Shown: in pieces, positions 51,442-60,318 of the stretch
Layout of the letters: each line of letters opens with the position of its first letter
How positions within the stretch are numbered: the stretch's first letter is position 1
Assembly: GCF_002116635.1 (NCBI RefSeq)
Contig: NZ_LQPW01000165.1
Location: 62,001-126,000 of the forward strand
Length of the DNA: 64,000 nt
Direction of reading: 5' to 3'
From: Mycobacterium szulgai
GTDB lineage: Bacteria; Actinomycetota; Actinomycetes; Mycobacteriales; Mycobacteriaceae
Notes under the pieces: model-generated
Told to the model about the DNA's origin: nothing
The model's database searches: none
The model's input: the letters and a program-made list of their open reading frames with translations, nothing else
Translations under genes and position numbers: made by a program

Positions 51442-52259
51442 TACGGCAGCCCCGCGCCCGGGGCTTCGACGAGCACGGCGTCCAGCCGGGAGAGCTTGGT
51501 GCCGATCAGGCGCTTGGGGTAGGCGTCGGTGCTGGACAGCAAAAACAGCGTGCGGCGCTCGGGCCCACCCAGGGTGCAGGCGATGGCGACCCGGTCACCC
51601 ATGTCGATCCGGTCAGTGACTTCGCCGCCCTCGGTGATCCGCTCGAACTGGTGAGCCAGCGTCATCGACGTCCACACGCCGCCCTCGGCGTCCAGCGCGA
51701 TGCCGTCGGGCGGGCCGTCCAGGCCGTCGGCGAAGACGCGGCGATCGGTGAGCGCGCCGTTGTCCGCGATGGTGAAGGCGGTCAGCCGCCGGGCCATGGA
51801 CTCGGCGACGATCAAGGTCCGGTGATCCGGTGTGATCGCCATCCCGTTGGGAAAGTCGAGATCCTCGGCGACCACTGTGGCGGTGTCATCGGGATCGAGG
51901 CGGATGATGACACCACCACTGAATGCCTGGGCGCCGATGTAGGCGCGCCCGGCGTGGTCGATGACCATGTCACCGAGGTTCGCCGGCGCCAGCGTGTGCA
52001 GGTCGGCGATGGTGACCACGCTTTCGCCGTCGTAGCGCAGTACCAGCCGGTCTTCGGCCGAGGCGATCAACAGCGACCCGTCGGGCCGAAAGCCAAGGCC
52101 GGACGGGGAGTGGCCGGGCAGCGGCAGGGTGGTCAGGGACCCACGCATGTCTGAGGTGTGCACGGCTTCGCCGAGCATGTCGGAGAACCAGAGCAGTCCT
52201 TCGAACCAGCGCGGACCCTCGCCGAAGCAGAAGTCGTCGGCCAACGGCGTCGGGGTCAT
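51441..52259 (-). CDS. SMP-30/gluconolactonase family protein
   Basis: A 272-aa six-bladed beta-propeller lactonase: DDFCFGEGPRWFEGLLWFSD contains the first metal-binding Glu, DFPNGMAITPDHRTLIVAES the Asn ligand, and PDGIALDAEGGVW the Asp. It hydrolyses sugar or alicyclic lactones. ATG 52259 follows AAAGGCACG. First gene of the SMP-30, thioesterase, TetR operon, divergent from the thioesterase at 52373. Confidence 0.9.
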   Translation of the reverse strand: MTPTPLADDFCFGEGPRWFEGLLWFSDMLGEAVHTSDMRGSLTTLPLPGHSPSGLGFRPDGSLLIASAEDRLVLRYDGESVVTIADLHTLAPANLGDMVIDHAGRAYIGAQAFSGGVIIRLDPDDTATVVAEDLDFPNGMAITPDHRTLIVAESMARRLTAFTIADNGALTDRRVFADGLDGPPDGIALDAEGGVWTSMTLAHQFERITEGGEVTDRIDMGDRVAIACTLGGPERRTLFLLSSTDAYPKRLIGTKLSRLDAVLVEAPGAGLP

Positions 52260-52265
52260 CGTGCC

Positions 52266-52293
52266 TTTACAAATCACCGCAAAAGTGTCATGC
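52266..52293. promoter_or_regulatory. 28-bp regulatory motif, copy A
   Basis: TTTACAAAT, four bases CACC, then GCAAAAGTGTCATGC. It matches copy C (61505-61532) at 24 of 28 positions. It lies 6 bases upstream of the SMP-30 start (minus strand) and 71 bp from copy B in the same orientation. The TTTACA-N14-TGTCAT layout suggests a dimeric regulator site. Confidence 0.6.
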
Positions 52294-52336
52294 ATCTCAG
52301 GCGTTGCTGTCAACGCGGGCGCGGTTGCCCGCTCGC

Positions 52337-52364
52337 TTTACAAATGTTGTGCAAAATGTCACGC
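52337..52364. promoter_or_regulatory. 28-bp regulatory motif, copy B
   Basis: TTTACAAAT, GTTGT, then GCAAAATGTCACGC, the same 28-base length. It ends 8 bases before GTG 52373 of the thioesterase gene, the same geometry as copy C before ATG 61540. Confidence 0.6.
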
Positions 52365-52372
52365 TGGGCCGT

Positions 52373-53254
52373 GTGACCACGGAATCTGAGCAGGCCCAGT
52401 GGTCTGTCGAGGGCCTACTCGAACTGTTCGAAGTGCAGGCCGACGGGCCCGATCGGTTTACCGCCGGCACCGGCCTGGCGGGCCAGGACGAGCGGCAGGT
52501 TGTGGAAGGCACCCAGGTTCTGGCACAGGCGATTGTCGCCGTGGCCCAGCGGTTCCAGGGCAAGTCGGTGCGCTCGGCGCACGCGGTGTTCTCCCGCGCC
52601 GTTACCGTCGGGCCGCCGGTGGAGTTCGTGATCGATGTGGTGCACGAAGGGCGGTCGACGGCCACGGCTGTTGTCGGCGTGCAGCAGAACGGCCGTCGCT
52701 GCTTGAGTGTGACGGTGCTGGCCGACGTCCCGTCGGGTGACGTGATCCGCCATCATCTGCCGCGCCCGGACGTAGCCCCACCCGAGCAGGCCCACCCGTC
52801 GGAGATGCCGATGCGGGGCCGGGAGCTGCGCCTCGTCGACGTGGTCGATGTCAATAGCCCCGACGAGGTGGGGCCGCCGGAGCTGTACGCGTGGCTGCAT
52901 TACGATCCCATTCCCGTCCGTGACGACTTGGCCAAGGCGCTGGTGGCGTATTTCACTGGGCACCTTGGGATTTCCACTACTATGCGCGCACATGCCGGCA
53001 TCGGCACCAGTCAGGCGCATTTAACGGTGTCGACCGCGCCGATGACGATCTCGGTCGCCTTCCATGAGCCGGTGCGCTGGGACGGTTGGCTGCTCTACAC
53101 CCATGAAAGCACTCAGGTGGGCGCCGGCATGTCGTACGTGCGCGGCACTGTGCACACGCAAGAGGGCGAGCTGCTGGCATCGTTCGCCCAAGAGGCGCTC
53201 ATCCGGCCACTGCGCAGCACCGACTCGACGATCGACGCCCGGTCGCGGTTCTAG
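52373..53254 (+). CDS. Acyl-CoA thioesterase II (TesB-like)
   Basis: A 293-aa double hot-dog thioesterase: GLLELFEVQADGPDRFTAGT, the first hot-dog strand FSRAVTVGPPVEFVIDVVHEGRSTATAVV, and the C-terminal VAFHEPVRWDGWLLYTHESTQVGAGMSYVRGTVHTQEGELLASFAQEALIR, typical of TesB. It hydrolyses acyl-CoA. GTG 52373 lies 8 bases after motif copy B. It heads an operon with an LLM protein and an acyl-CoA dehydrogenase. Confidence 0.92.
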   Translation: MTTESEQAQWSVEGLLELFEVQADGPDRFTAGTGLAGQDERQVVEGTQVLAQAIVAVAQRFQGKSVRSAHAVFSRAVTVGPPVEFVIDVVHEGRSTATAVVGVQQNGRRCLSVTVLADVPSGDVIRHHLPRPDVAPPEQAHPSEMPMRGRELRLVDVVDVNSPDEVGPPELYAWLHYDPIPVRDDLAKALVAYFTGHLGISTTMRAHAGIGTSQAHLTVSTAPMTISVAFHEPVRWDGWLLYTHESTQVGAGMSYVRGTVHTQEGELLASFAQEALIRPLRSTDSTIDARSRF

Positions 53255-53264
53255 GCCAAATGCC

Positions 53265-54185
53265 ATGCGCTTCACCATTACTCATCCCATGCACACCCAT
53301 CCCTACAACCCGGAAATGGCGAGTGGATCCGGCATAGCGACGGTAGCGGCGGCGGCCGAGGCGGCCGGGTTCGACGGGTTCGGCTTCACCGACCATCCCG
53401 CCCCGTCGCAGCGGTGGCTGGAAGCCGGCGGGCATGACGCACTGGATCCGTTTGTGGCGCTTGGCTTTGCGGCGGCACGGACCACATCTTTGCGGTTGAT
53501 TCCCAACATCGTGGTGCTGCCCTATCGAAATCCGTTCGTGGTGGCCAAGTCCGGTGCAACCTTGGACCTGCTGTCCGGCGGGCGCTTCACCCTTGCGGTG
53601 GGCGTGGGATATCTCAAGCGGGAATTCGCCGCGTTGGGCGTCAACTATGACGAGCGTGCCGAGTTGTTCGAGGAAGCTTTGGCGGTCATTCGCGCGGTGT
53701 GGACCACCGACGACATCACTTATGAGGGGCGGCATTTCAGCGCTCGCGGTATCACCGCACACCCGCTGCCCGTTTCGCGGCCGCATCCGCCGATTTGGAT
53801 AGGGGGCAATACCGGGGCCGCGCGCCAGCGGGTCGCTGAATACGGCGACGGCTGGTGCCCGTTCCCGGCACCGGCTGGTCTGGCACGCACCGCGGGCACC
53901 GCCGTCATCGATTCGGTGGATGGTCTGGTAGCGGGCATCGACGACTTGCGACGTCGATGTGACGCGGCCGGCAAGGATTGGTCGGGCGTCGACGTCACCT
54001 TCACCAACTTCAAGGGCGGCAGCCCGGCCGGCGACGCGTTCAACGCCGACGCCTACCTTTGCGGGCTGGAAAAGCTTGCGGCGGTGGGGGTTACCTGGGT
54101 ACAGGTCAGCCTGCCCGGAGACAGCCTGGTACACGCGCTGGAGAGCATCGACAGGTTCCGCGCGTCGGTGTTGGACATGATCTAG
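53265..54185 (+). CDS. LLM-class (F420-dependent type) oxidoreductase
   Basis: A 306-aa TIM-barrel LLM protein: AAEAAGFDGFGFTDHPAPSQ, IPNIVVLPYRNPFVVAKSGATLDLLSGGRF, VGVGYLKREFAALGVNYDERAELFEEAL and PPIWIGGNTGAARQRVAEYGDGW. It is probably F420-dependent. It starts 10 bases after the thioesterase stop and abuts the acyl-CoA dehydrogenase gene (TAG then ATG), so it is a core member of this operon. The substrate is not known. Confidence 0.92.
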   Translation: MRFTITHPMHTHPYNPEMASGSGIATVAAAAEAAGFDGFGFTDHPAPSQRWLEAGGHDALDPFVALGFAAARTTSLRLIPNIVVLPYRNPFVVAKSGATLDLLSGGRFTLAVGVGYLKREFAALGVNYDERAELFEEALAVIRAVWTTDDITYEGRHFSARGITAHPLPVSRPHPPIWIGGNTGAARQRVAEYGDGWCPFPAPAGLARTAGTAVIDSVDGLVAGIDDLRRRCDAAGKDWSGVDVTFTNFKGGSPAGDAFNADAYLCGLEKLAAVGVTWVQVSLPGDSLVHALESIDRFRASVLDMI

Positions 54186-55349
54186 ATGGACTTCGCACGA
54201 GTCGAACTCTGCACCGAGGACAAGGAATTCCTCGAACAGATCCGTGCGTTCGTGACCGAACATGTCACCGACGAGGTGCGCCGCCGGGATCGGGAGTCCG
54301 GTGAGAACTTCGACGAAGGCGTGCATGCGGCGCTGGGCGCAGCAGGATATCTGGCCGGAGACTGGAAACTCGAGTCCGAAGGCGGGTTCGACGCGGTGCG
54401 CCGGCGTATCTTCGCCCTGGAGATCGCCCGGGCCCATACGCCTTGGTATCACTGGGGAACCACCTCTGTGGTGGCGCGCCTGGTAGCACAGTTCGCGGCT
54501 GCGGAGTTGGTGAGCGCAGTGCTGCCGGGAGTGCTGTCCGGGGAGATCCGGCTGTGCCTGGGTTACACCGAGCCGGAGGGTGGCTCGGATGTGGCCACCT
54601 GTAAGACGCGGGCCGTTCGGGATGGTTCGGTGTGGATTATCAACGGCTCCAAGATGTTCACCTCGAATGCGCAGAATGCCCAGTACGTCTTTCTGCTTAC
54701 CAACACCGATCCCCAAGGGCGCAAACACCGCAACTTGACCATGTTTCTGGTGCCACTGGATTCGGCGGGCATCGAAATACGGCCAATCCGGACGCTGGAC
54801 GGCGACCGCACCAACATCGTCTACTACAGCGACGTGCGAGTCGACGATCTGTACCGGATCGGGGAGGTGAACGAGGGGTGGACCGTGATGCGCGCCGCGC
54901 TGGATGCCGAACACGGCCTCGTCGACGCCGAAGACCATGGCCTGCGCGATGTCGCGGCGATGGCCGGCCACGGCATGTTGATGGCTGAGGCAGTGGACAC
55001 GGTTGCCGGACTGGTGGGGGAGGTGGCCGACGAGTCGGTCAAGTACCGGCTGGGGCGCAGCTTCGCGCGGATGGAGGCGGCGCTGTCGACTCCCGGGATG
55101 TTCGGCCGGGTAGCGATCGGGCAGACGATGCGCGATATCTCCGGAGAATTGATGGATATCGTTGGGCTGCAAGCCGCTCTGCCTTCCGATGCCGCTGGAT
55201 CCGTCGGAGAAGGCGCGGCGGAATACCTCTTCCGGCTGGCGCTGCCGATGGGGATATACGGCGGCACCCTGGAGGTATTCCGTAACATGATCGCCCAGCA
55301 CGCGCTCGGGTTGGGACGCCCGAGCTATGGCAGCTCGGCGGCCACCTGA
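54186..55349 (+). CDS. Acyl-CoA dehydrogenase
   Basis: A 387-aa flavoprotein: LCLGYTEPEGGSDVATCKTRA (FAD/substrate strand), INGSKMFTSNAQNAQYVFLLTNTD, and the C-terminal LPMGIYGGTLEVFRNMIAQHALGLGRP. The region where medium-chain enzymes place the catalytic Glu reads GGTLEVFRN, consistent with Glu in the last helix. It directly abuts the LLM gene and overlaps the convergent DUF427 gene by 25 bases. It dehydrogenates an acyl-CoA in the local catabolic route. Confidence 0.92.
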   Translation: MDFARVELCTEDKEFLEQIRAFVTEHVTDEVRRRDRESGENFDEGVHAALGAAGYLAGDWKLESEGGFDAVRRRIFALEIARAHTPWYHWGTTSVVARLVAQFAAAELVSAVLPGVLSGEIRLCLGYTEPEGGSDVATCKTRAVRDGSVWIINGSKMFTSNAQNAQYVFLLTNTDPQGRKHRNLTMFLVPLDSAGIEIRPIRTLDGDRTNIVYYSDVRVDDLYRIGEVNEGWTVMRAALDAEHGLVDAEDHGLRDVAAMAGHGMLMAEAVDTVAGLVGEVADESVKYRLGRSFARMEAALSTPGMFGRVAIGQTMRDISGELMDIVGLQAALPSDAAGSVGEGAAEYLFRLALPMGIYGGTLEVFRNMIAQHALGLGRPSYGSSAAT

Positions 55350-55990
55350 ACGCGGTCGGTGTCGAAACTCAGAAACCCTTTGATGACAACGCTTTCCGGT
55401 AGCGGATCGTCGTAGCTCCAGGCGATGTCCTCGATATCTGCCAGAGTCGCAGACCAATACGTCGCCACACCTTTGTAGTTGCAGTAGCTCTCGGTGTCGC
55501 TGCGTCGTAGTAGGTCGGTGCGCACGTGCGCGGGATTTACGTAAAGCCTTGGTGCTAGCGCGGTTTCGAAAACGATGACGGTGTCGTCGGTGTCGACGAG
55601 CACGGTGGTGCCGATGCTGACCCGTAGCCGCCGCTTGGTCGGGCGGCAGTCCACGCGGTGATACGGGTTCGGTGGATAGTGTACGAGCTTGCGCCCTTCC
55701 TCGAACCAGGTGTCGACGGCGTCCCATGGCACCCGGACGTATCCGGGCGCATTTGGTTCAGGCTCGGCCGGTAAGCCGACGACCGTGCCGTCGGGAAATA
55801 CATAGCCAAGTGGCTGATTTCGCCTGTGTATCAACAGCGCCCGCTCGGTGTCGATCATCAGCCGGCCGTTCCGAAACGCCTGGATGCGGCGCGGATGCGG
55901 CTCGATATAGACCACCTCGCCGGATATCGGGGGAGTGAACCACCCGGCGGGATCGTTGCTGAGTGGACCGCGTCCGGCTACCAAACTCAT
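55325..55990 (-). CDS. DUF427 protein with two domains
   Basis: A 221-aa protein with two DUF427 units: the first has EPHPRRIQAFRNGRLMIDTERALLIHRR; the second has KRRLRVSIGTTVLVDTDDTVIVFETALAPRLYVNP...SYCNYKGVATYWS and the terminal GFLSFDTDRVQVAAE. The single-domain relative is at 17116-17496. It lies 3 bases after the APH-like kinase gene, so they form an operon. Function is unknown. Confidence 0.87.
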   Translation of the reverse strand: MSLVAGRGPLSNDPAGWFTPPISGEVVYIEPHPRRIQAFRNGRLMIDTERALLIHRRNQPLGYVFPDGTVVGLPAEPEPNAPGYVRVPWDAVDTWFEEGRKLVHYPPNPYHRVDCRPTKRRLRVSIGTTVLVDTDDTVIVFETALAPRLYVNPAHVRTDLLRRSDTESYCNYKGVATYWSATLADIEDIAWSYDDPLPESVVIKGFLSFDTDRVQVAAELP

Positions 55991-55993
55991 GTG

Positions 55994-57127
55994 TCACAAC
56001 CCCTTTCGCAGGGCCGCCTCGGTCTCCAGGTCGCCCAGCGCCGCGACCGCCAGCCGCAACCCCGCCTGCGCGATATCTTCGGTCTGCATGCCGCCAAGTC
56101 CGGCGGTGACCGCTGCGGCGACGTACGTGTAGGCAGCGGCTTGCCGGTAGCGCAGCCATAGTTGTTCGGATTCAAGCTCGGGACCGCCGCACGCGGCCAG
56201 GGCGCGCCGATAGGTCTCCAGCAAGTCGCGCTGGCAGGCTTGCCGGTCGCTGGTGGTCATGCTGGTGACGAGGGTGTATGCGATGTCGCGCATGGGGTGA
56301 CCGCGCCGGACGGCTTGCCAGTCCAACAGGCCCGCCGTCCCGGCACGGAAATAAGTGTTGCCCGGGTGTGCATCGCCGTGCAGCACCGTATGCGGTGGTG
56401 TGTCGATGATGCGGGCGACCGTGGGGTACTGCTCGACGATGAAGTCGCCTTCGTGAACGGGGATGTCGGTGCGGGTTACCAAGCGGCGCAACGACGTTCG
56501 CAGCATGGCCGGTACCAGCGGGACGCTGGGATCGGTGGAACCCGAGTAAAGCCATGTGTATGGTCGGTCGCTCAGCCGGCCGAAGAAACCGGCGTGCAGT
56601 TGGGCGAGCAGCTCCACTAGTAGGCAGGCTTGGTCTTTATTGAAGGGGTGCAGGGTATCCGGGAACTCGCACCGCTGGGCCGCTAAGTCTTCGAGGACCA
56701 GCACGAAACGTCCGGTGGGCGTGTCGAACGCCGAACCGAGGTGGGTTGGCACCCCGGCGGCCAGCTGCGGCGACAGCTGCCGGTAGAACCGGATTTCAGT
56801 CTCGCCCAGCCGGCCCAGCTCACCGATCAGTCGCGTTGCCGTCGTCTGCGCTGCCATTTTGACGAATACCGAACCGGGCACGTCGTCGGCGCAGAGCGCC
56901 AGCCGGGCGCGGGTTGTGGTGCCGCTGGTGTCGCCGATGATCTTCACGGACGACACCGTGCGCCCCATGATTCGCGACAGCGTGGCCGCGTCGAGATCCT
57001 GAATTCGGCGCGGAAATGATCTGGCGCCGCCCAGGGCGGCATCCGTTGCGACTCGTCGCAGGCCACGGCCCAGATGTGTGGTCAAGCGAGTCAGCGCGAC
57101 GGCGCGGCTAGCGGGCTGCTCTGACAC
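55994..57127 (-). CDS. Phosphotransferase (APH/choline-kinase fold) family protein
   Basis: A 377-aa protein kinase-like phosphotransferase. The catalytic loop is VLHGDAHPGNTYF (H-x-D-x4-N) and the metal-binding segment GLLDWQAVRRGHPMRDIAYTL. Members phosphorylate small molecules such as aminoglycosides, macrolides or ecdysteroid-like alcohols. GTG 57127 is chosen because AGAGGGG lies just upstream; this also places motif copy D directly upstream of the start. It is co-transcribed with the DUF427 gene. Confidence 0.87.
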   Translation of the reverse strand: MSEQPASRAVALTRLTTHLGRGLRRVATDAALGGARSFPRRIQDLDAATLSRIMGRTVSSVKIIGDTSGTTTRARLALCADDVPGSVFVKMAAQTTATRLIGELGRLGETEIRFYRQLSPQLAAGVPTHLGSAFDTPTGRFVLVLEDLAAQRCEFPDTLHPFNKDQACLLVELLAQLHAGFFGRLSDRPYTWLYSGSTDPSVPLVPAMLRTSLRRLVTRTDIPVHEGDFIVEQYPTVARIIDTPPHTVLHGDAHPGNTYFRAGTAGLLDWQAVRRGHPMRDIAYTLVTSMTTSDRQACQRDLLETYRRALAACGGPELESEQLWLRYRQAAAYTYVAAAVTAGLGGMQTEDIAQAGLRLAVAALGDLETEAALRKGL

Positions 57128-57140
57128 CGGTCCCCTCTGC

Positions 57141-57168
57141 ATTACAAATCGTCGAAATAGTGTAAAGG
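57141..57168. promoter_or_regulatory. 28-bp regulatory motif, copy D (diverged, more symmetrical)
   Basis: ATTACAAAT, CGTC, then GAAATAGTGTAAAGG. TTACA (57142-57146) and TGTAA (57161-57165) are exact inverted half-sites 14 bases apart, the same spacing as in copies A and C. It ends about 14 bases upstream of the kinase GTG on the minus strand, in the divergent spacer with the MFS gene. A second small palindrome, ATTGCAAT (57205-57212), lies nearer the MFS gene. Confidence 0.5.
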
Positions 57169-57286
57169 AAGTCAAATTCGCAAAAAAAGGTTCCTAACGC
57201 TACTATTGCAATCGCAACTAATTGATCACACCGGCGTGAGCGCAAAAGTCGTCAACCTCCACTTATTCGAAGGGGTTCCGGCACGC

Positions 57287-58672
57287 ATGAATGCGCCAGC
57301 GCAAGCGAGCTATCACGAGGTGGTAGACGGGAACGGCCGGGTGTATCGGATCGGGGAGACCGATCGCGACATCCTGGGGCGGTCCCGCGTGTGGATGGTA
57401 TGGCTTCCGTGGATCGCCATGATGGCCATCAGCTCGTCCGAATATGCCTTTACCTCGGCACGGGACACGCTGTCGGCAGCACACGGTTGGCGCGGCGCTC
57501 ACATTTTCTGGCTGCTGGGGGTGTGGGTCCTCTTCCAGGCCGCGGTGGCTTTCCCGGCAGGCCGGCTGCGCGAAAGCGGACGGTTGCCGGCTCGCACGGC
57601 CATGATGCTCGGCGCGGTGGGCGCGCTATCGGGTTACCTATCGCTGGCGTACGCCCCACACGTCGTCCTGGCCTATGTGGGCTTCGGGTTGTTCGGGGGC
57701 GGCGGAGCCGGTCTGGTCTACGCCACCTGCATCACCATGGTCGGTAAGTGGTATCCCGAACGCAAGGGTGGCAAAACGGGCTTTGTCGACAGCGGATTCG
57801 CTTACGGATCAATGCCTTTCATCTTTCTATTCGCCAACTTCCTCGACCTGAGCAATTACCGGGGCGTGCTGCTGGTGGTCGGGATTTTCCTGGCCGGATC
57901 CGTTGCGATGAGCGGCTTCTTCTTCAAGGACCCGCCGAAGAACTGGTGGCCACCGCATATCGATCCGCTTGGGGTGGCCGATGACGCGCGGATAGGCCGT
58001 TGCCTGCGCAAGAATCCACCAGCGCTCACCCAGTACACGCCCATGGAGGCGATCAAGACGGGCATCCTGCCGCTCATGTGGGTCGTCCTGCTGTGCACCG
58101 CGGGCATCAATATTTTCGGGATCGCCATGCAGGTGCCGTTCGGTAAGGACGTCGGTTTCGCTGGTGGAGTGGTAGCGCTTGCCATGAGCCTCAACGCGTT
58201 CATCAATGGCACCGGACGCGGCGTGATCGGCTGGATCTCCGATCGCTACGGGCGCCGGGAGACGCTGGTCTTCGTGTGCGTGGTGCTCGGGCTGGCCCAG
58301 TATGCGGTCTACCTTGCCGGCTCCATCGACAATCTGCCGCTGTTCCTGCTTGCGTCGATGGTCTCCGGCTTCGGCGGCGGGGCGGTTTATCCGCTGTTTG
58401 CGGCGATGACCGCGGACTACTTCGGCGAGAACAACAATGCCGCCAACTACGGCCTGGTCTACAGCTCCAAGATGGTGTCCGGATTGATCGGTGCCGGCCT
58501 GGGGTCGGTGCTGGTCGAGACCTGGGGGTACCGCGCGGCGTTCTGCATCGCCGGAACCGTCGGTCTCTGCGCTGCCGTCTTGTCGATTTTCCTGCGTCGG
58601 CCCGATCTGCGGCAGCCGAAACGCGCCTTCGTATTTCCTCGCATCATGTGGCCGACGCGGGCCGCGACCTAG
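57287..58672 (+). CDS. MFS transporter, oxalate/formate antiporter (OFA)-like
   Basis: A 461-aa, 12-helix transporter. The OFA-type features are SSSEYAFTSARDTLSAAHGW in the first loop, LFGGGGAGLVYATCITMVGKWYPERKGGKTGFVDSGFAYGS, and GWISDRYGRRETLVFV in the central loop. It probably exchanges carboxylates. ATG 57287 is used; earlier GTG/TTG codons are possible. It is divergent from the kinase gene across a spacer that contains motif copy D. Confidence 0.9.
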   Translation: MNAPAQASYHEVVDGNGRVYRIGETDRDILGRSRVWMVWLPWIAMMAISSSEYAFTSARDTLSAAHGWRGAHIFWLLGVWVLFQAAVAFPAGRLRESGRLPARTAMMLGAVGALSGYLSLAYAPHVVLAYVGFGLFGGGGAGLVYATCITMVGKWYPERKGGKTGFVDSGFAYGSMPFIFLFANFLDLSNYRGVLLVVGIFLAGSVAMSGFFFKDPPKNWWPPHIDPLGVADDARIGRCLRKNPPALTQYTPMEAIKTGILPLMWVVLLCTAGINIFGIAMQVPFGKDVGFAGGVVALAMSLNAFINGTGRGVIGWISDRYGRRETLVFVCVVLGLAQYAVYLAGSIDNLPLFLLASMVSGFGGGAVYPLFAAMTADYFGENNNAANYGLVYSSKMVSGLIGAGLGSVLVETWGYRAAFCIAGTVGLCAAVLSIFLRRPDLRQPKRAFVFPRIMWPTRAAT

Positions 58673-58716
58673 CCATTTGGCGGTAGTTGGTGGCGTGTCG
58701 GTGGGCACGGCTACAG

Positions 58717-58732
58717 TCGAATGTATGTTCGA
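58717..58732. promoter_or_regulatory. LexA (SOS) box overlapping the DUF222/HNH start codon
   Basis: TCGAAT-GTAT-GTTCGA differs from the mycobacterial SOS box consensus TCGAAC-N4-GTTCGA at one position. It covers ATG 58725. SOS boxes in front of 13E12-family genes are known in M. tuberculosis, which supports a functional role in DNA-damage induction. Confidence 0.7.
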
Positions 58733-60308
58733 ATCCTTGGGGGGGCTGAGCCCCGCCGCGTTGGTGGCCGAGGTTGAAGCGACGTATCGGCAGGAGTCGA
58801 TGTTGGTGGCGCGGCGGATGGCGGCGGTGGCGGCCTTGCTGCGGGATCGGGTGGCTGCGGCCGAGCGGGTTGCGGGCCGGGTGGAGCATGCCGAGATCGA
58901 TGGGTTTGACCAGACCAGGGCCGAGGTGGCTGCGGCGATGAATCTGTCGCCGCTGGCGGCCAGTTATCTGGTGTCTGATGCTGAGGCGTTGGATGTGCGG
59001 TTGCCGGCGATTGCGGCGTTGTTGGCGCAGGGGCGTACCGATTGGCGCACGGTGCGCTTGATCATTGGGCGCACCGAGTTGGTCACTGCGGAGTTGGTTG
59101 CGCGTCTGGATGCGTCGCTGGCCGAGCGTATCGGTGCCTGGCAGGGGTGGTCGCGCCAGCGCATCATCAACGCGGTGGATGCCGCGGTGCGCACCCTGGA
59201 TCCCGATGCTGCCCGCGAGCGCCAGGCCGCCGCCCACGCCGATCGCCATATTGGGATCCGTGCGCTGGACAACGGGATGGCCGAGGTGTACGGCACGGTG
59301 GAGGCCGCTGTGGCCACCGCTTTTGATCGGCGCCTGGCGCAGTTGGCGAAGCAGGTATGCCGCGGTGATCCGCGGACGCTGGATCAGCGGCGCGCCGATG
59401 CGTTGGGTTGTCTCAGCGATAGTCGAGGGCTGGGTTGCGCGTGTGGGCGGCCGGAGTGTCCGCATCGCAGCGACACCGAGCGCGCTGGGCAGGGAGCCAA
59501 AGTGGTGATCAATGTGGTCGCCAGCGCCGACACCGTCTATGGCACCAGCACCCAGCCGGGCTACCTGGAGGGCTACGGGGTCATCGATGCCGGGCAGGTG
59601 CGTGAGTTGGTGGCCGCCGCCGCGCTGCAGGTGATCAACCCCGAGACCAGCCCGCTGCAAGCTGTGCGCTATCAACCTTCGGCGGCGCTGGAACGCGCGG
59701 TGCGGTGTCGGGATTTGACGTGTCGCTTCCCCGGCTGTGCCCGGCCCGCGGCAATCTGCGATCTCGACCACAGCATCGCGTTCAACCATGCCGATCCCGC
59801 CGGCGGTGGCTTGACGGTGTTTGAAAACCTCAAATGCCTGTGCCGTCAGCATCATCGGCTGAAAACCTTCGGTGGTTGGCGTGACGAACAACTCGCCGAT
59901 GGCACCGTGATCTGGACCTCCCCGGCCGGGCACACCTACCGCACCGCCCCGGCCGGGGTGGATTTGTTCGGGCCGATGCGAAAACCCCCGTGCGCGCCGC
60001 CCACACCCAATCGGCGCAACAGATCACGGCAGCGCGCTAGCCGAATCACCCGCGCGCGCAAGCACAACCGCGAACAGCGCCCGGTCAACGCCTACGAGCG
60101 CTGGCTGGCCCGCGCCCGCGAGCGCGAACTCGCCGACCGGCGGTTCCGAAACCACATGCGCGACATGCTCTTTCTGTTCAAGCGCACACCGAGCACCAGC
60201 CCATTCTGCCGCTGGGTCAACGATCCACGCGAGCCCGAGGAACTCCCACCGGACTGGACACCCAACGAACCCATGCCAGCTCCCCTACCCGACGACCCGC
60301 CGTTCTAG
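58725..60308 (+). CDS. DUF222 domain HNH endonuclease, 13E12 repeat family
   Basis: A 527-aa protein: the N-terminal DUF222 helical region (about 1-300), then an HNH nuclease core with CRFPGCARPAAICDLDHSIAFNHADPAGGG and NLKCLCRQHHRLKTFGGW, i.e. two Cys pairs plus the catalytic His. The C-terminus is Arg-rich, with a Pro-rich tail. It is the mycobacterial 13E12 repeat family, often multicopy and SOS-inducible. ATG 58725 lies within a LexA-type box, so translation would be leaderless, or the true start is further in. It interrupts the catabolic cluster and ends 10 bases before the CoA-transferase. Confidence 0.92.
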   Translation: MFESLGGLSPAALVAEVEATYRQESMLVARRMAAVAALLRDRVAAAERVAGRVEHAEIDGFDQTRAEVAAAMNLSPLAASYLVSDAEALDVRLPAIAALLAQGRTDWRTVRLIIGRTELVTAELVARLDASLAERIGAWQGWSRQRIINAVDAAVRTLDPDAARERQAAAHADRHIGIRALDNGMAEVYGTVEAAVATAFDRRLAQLAKQVCRGDPRTLDQRRADALGCLSDSRGLGCACGRPECPHRSDTERAGQGAKVVINVVASADTVYGTSTQPGYLEGYGVIDAGQVRELVAAAALQVINPETSPLQAVRYQPSAALERAVRCRDLTCRFPGCARPAAICDLDHSIAFNHADPAGGGLTVFENLKCLCRQHHRLKTFGGWRDEQLADGTVIWTSPAGHTYRTAPAGVDLFGPMRKPPCAPPTPNRRNRSRQRASRITRARKHNREQRPVNAYERWLARARERELADRRFRNHMRDMLFLFKRTPSTSPFCRWVNDPREPEELPPDWTPNEPMPAPLPDDPPF

Positions 60309-60318
60309 AGTCCCAGTC

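Noticed and set aside
53199-55727. Very long open frame on the minus strand (about 840 codons)
   Set aside because: It lies opposite three clear plus-strand genes (LLM oxidoreductase, acyl-CoA dehydrogenase and thioesterase end), has Arg/His-rich low-complexity translation and no recognisable domain. It is a GC-skew shadow.
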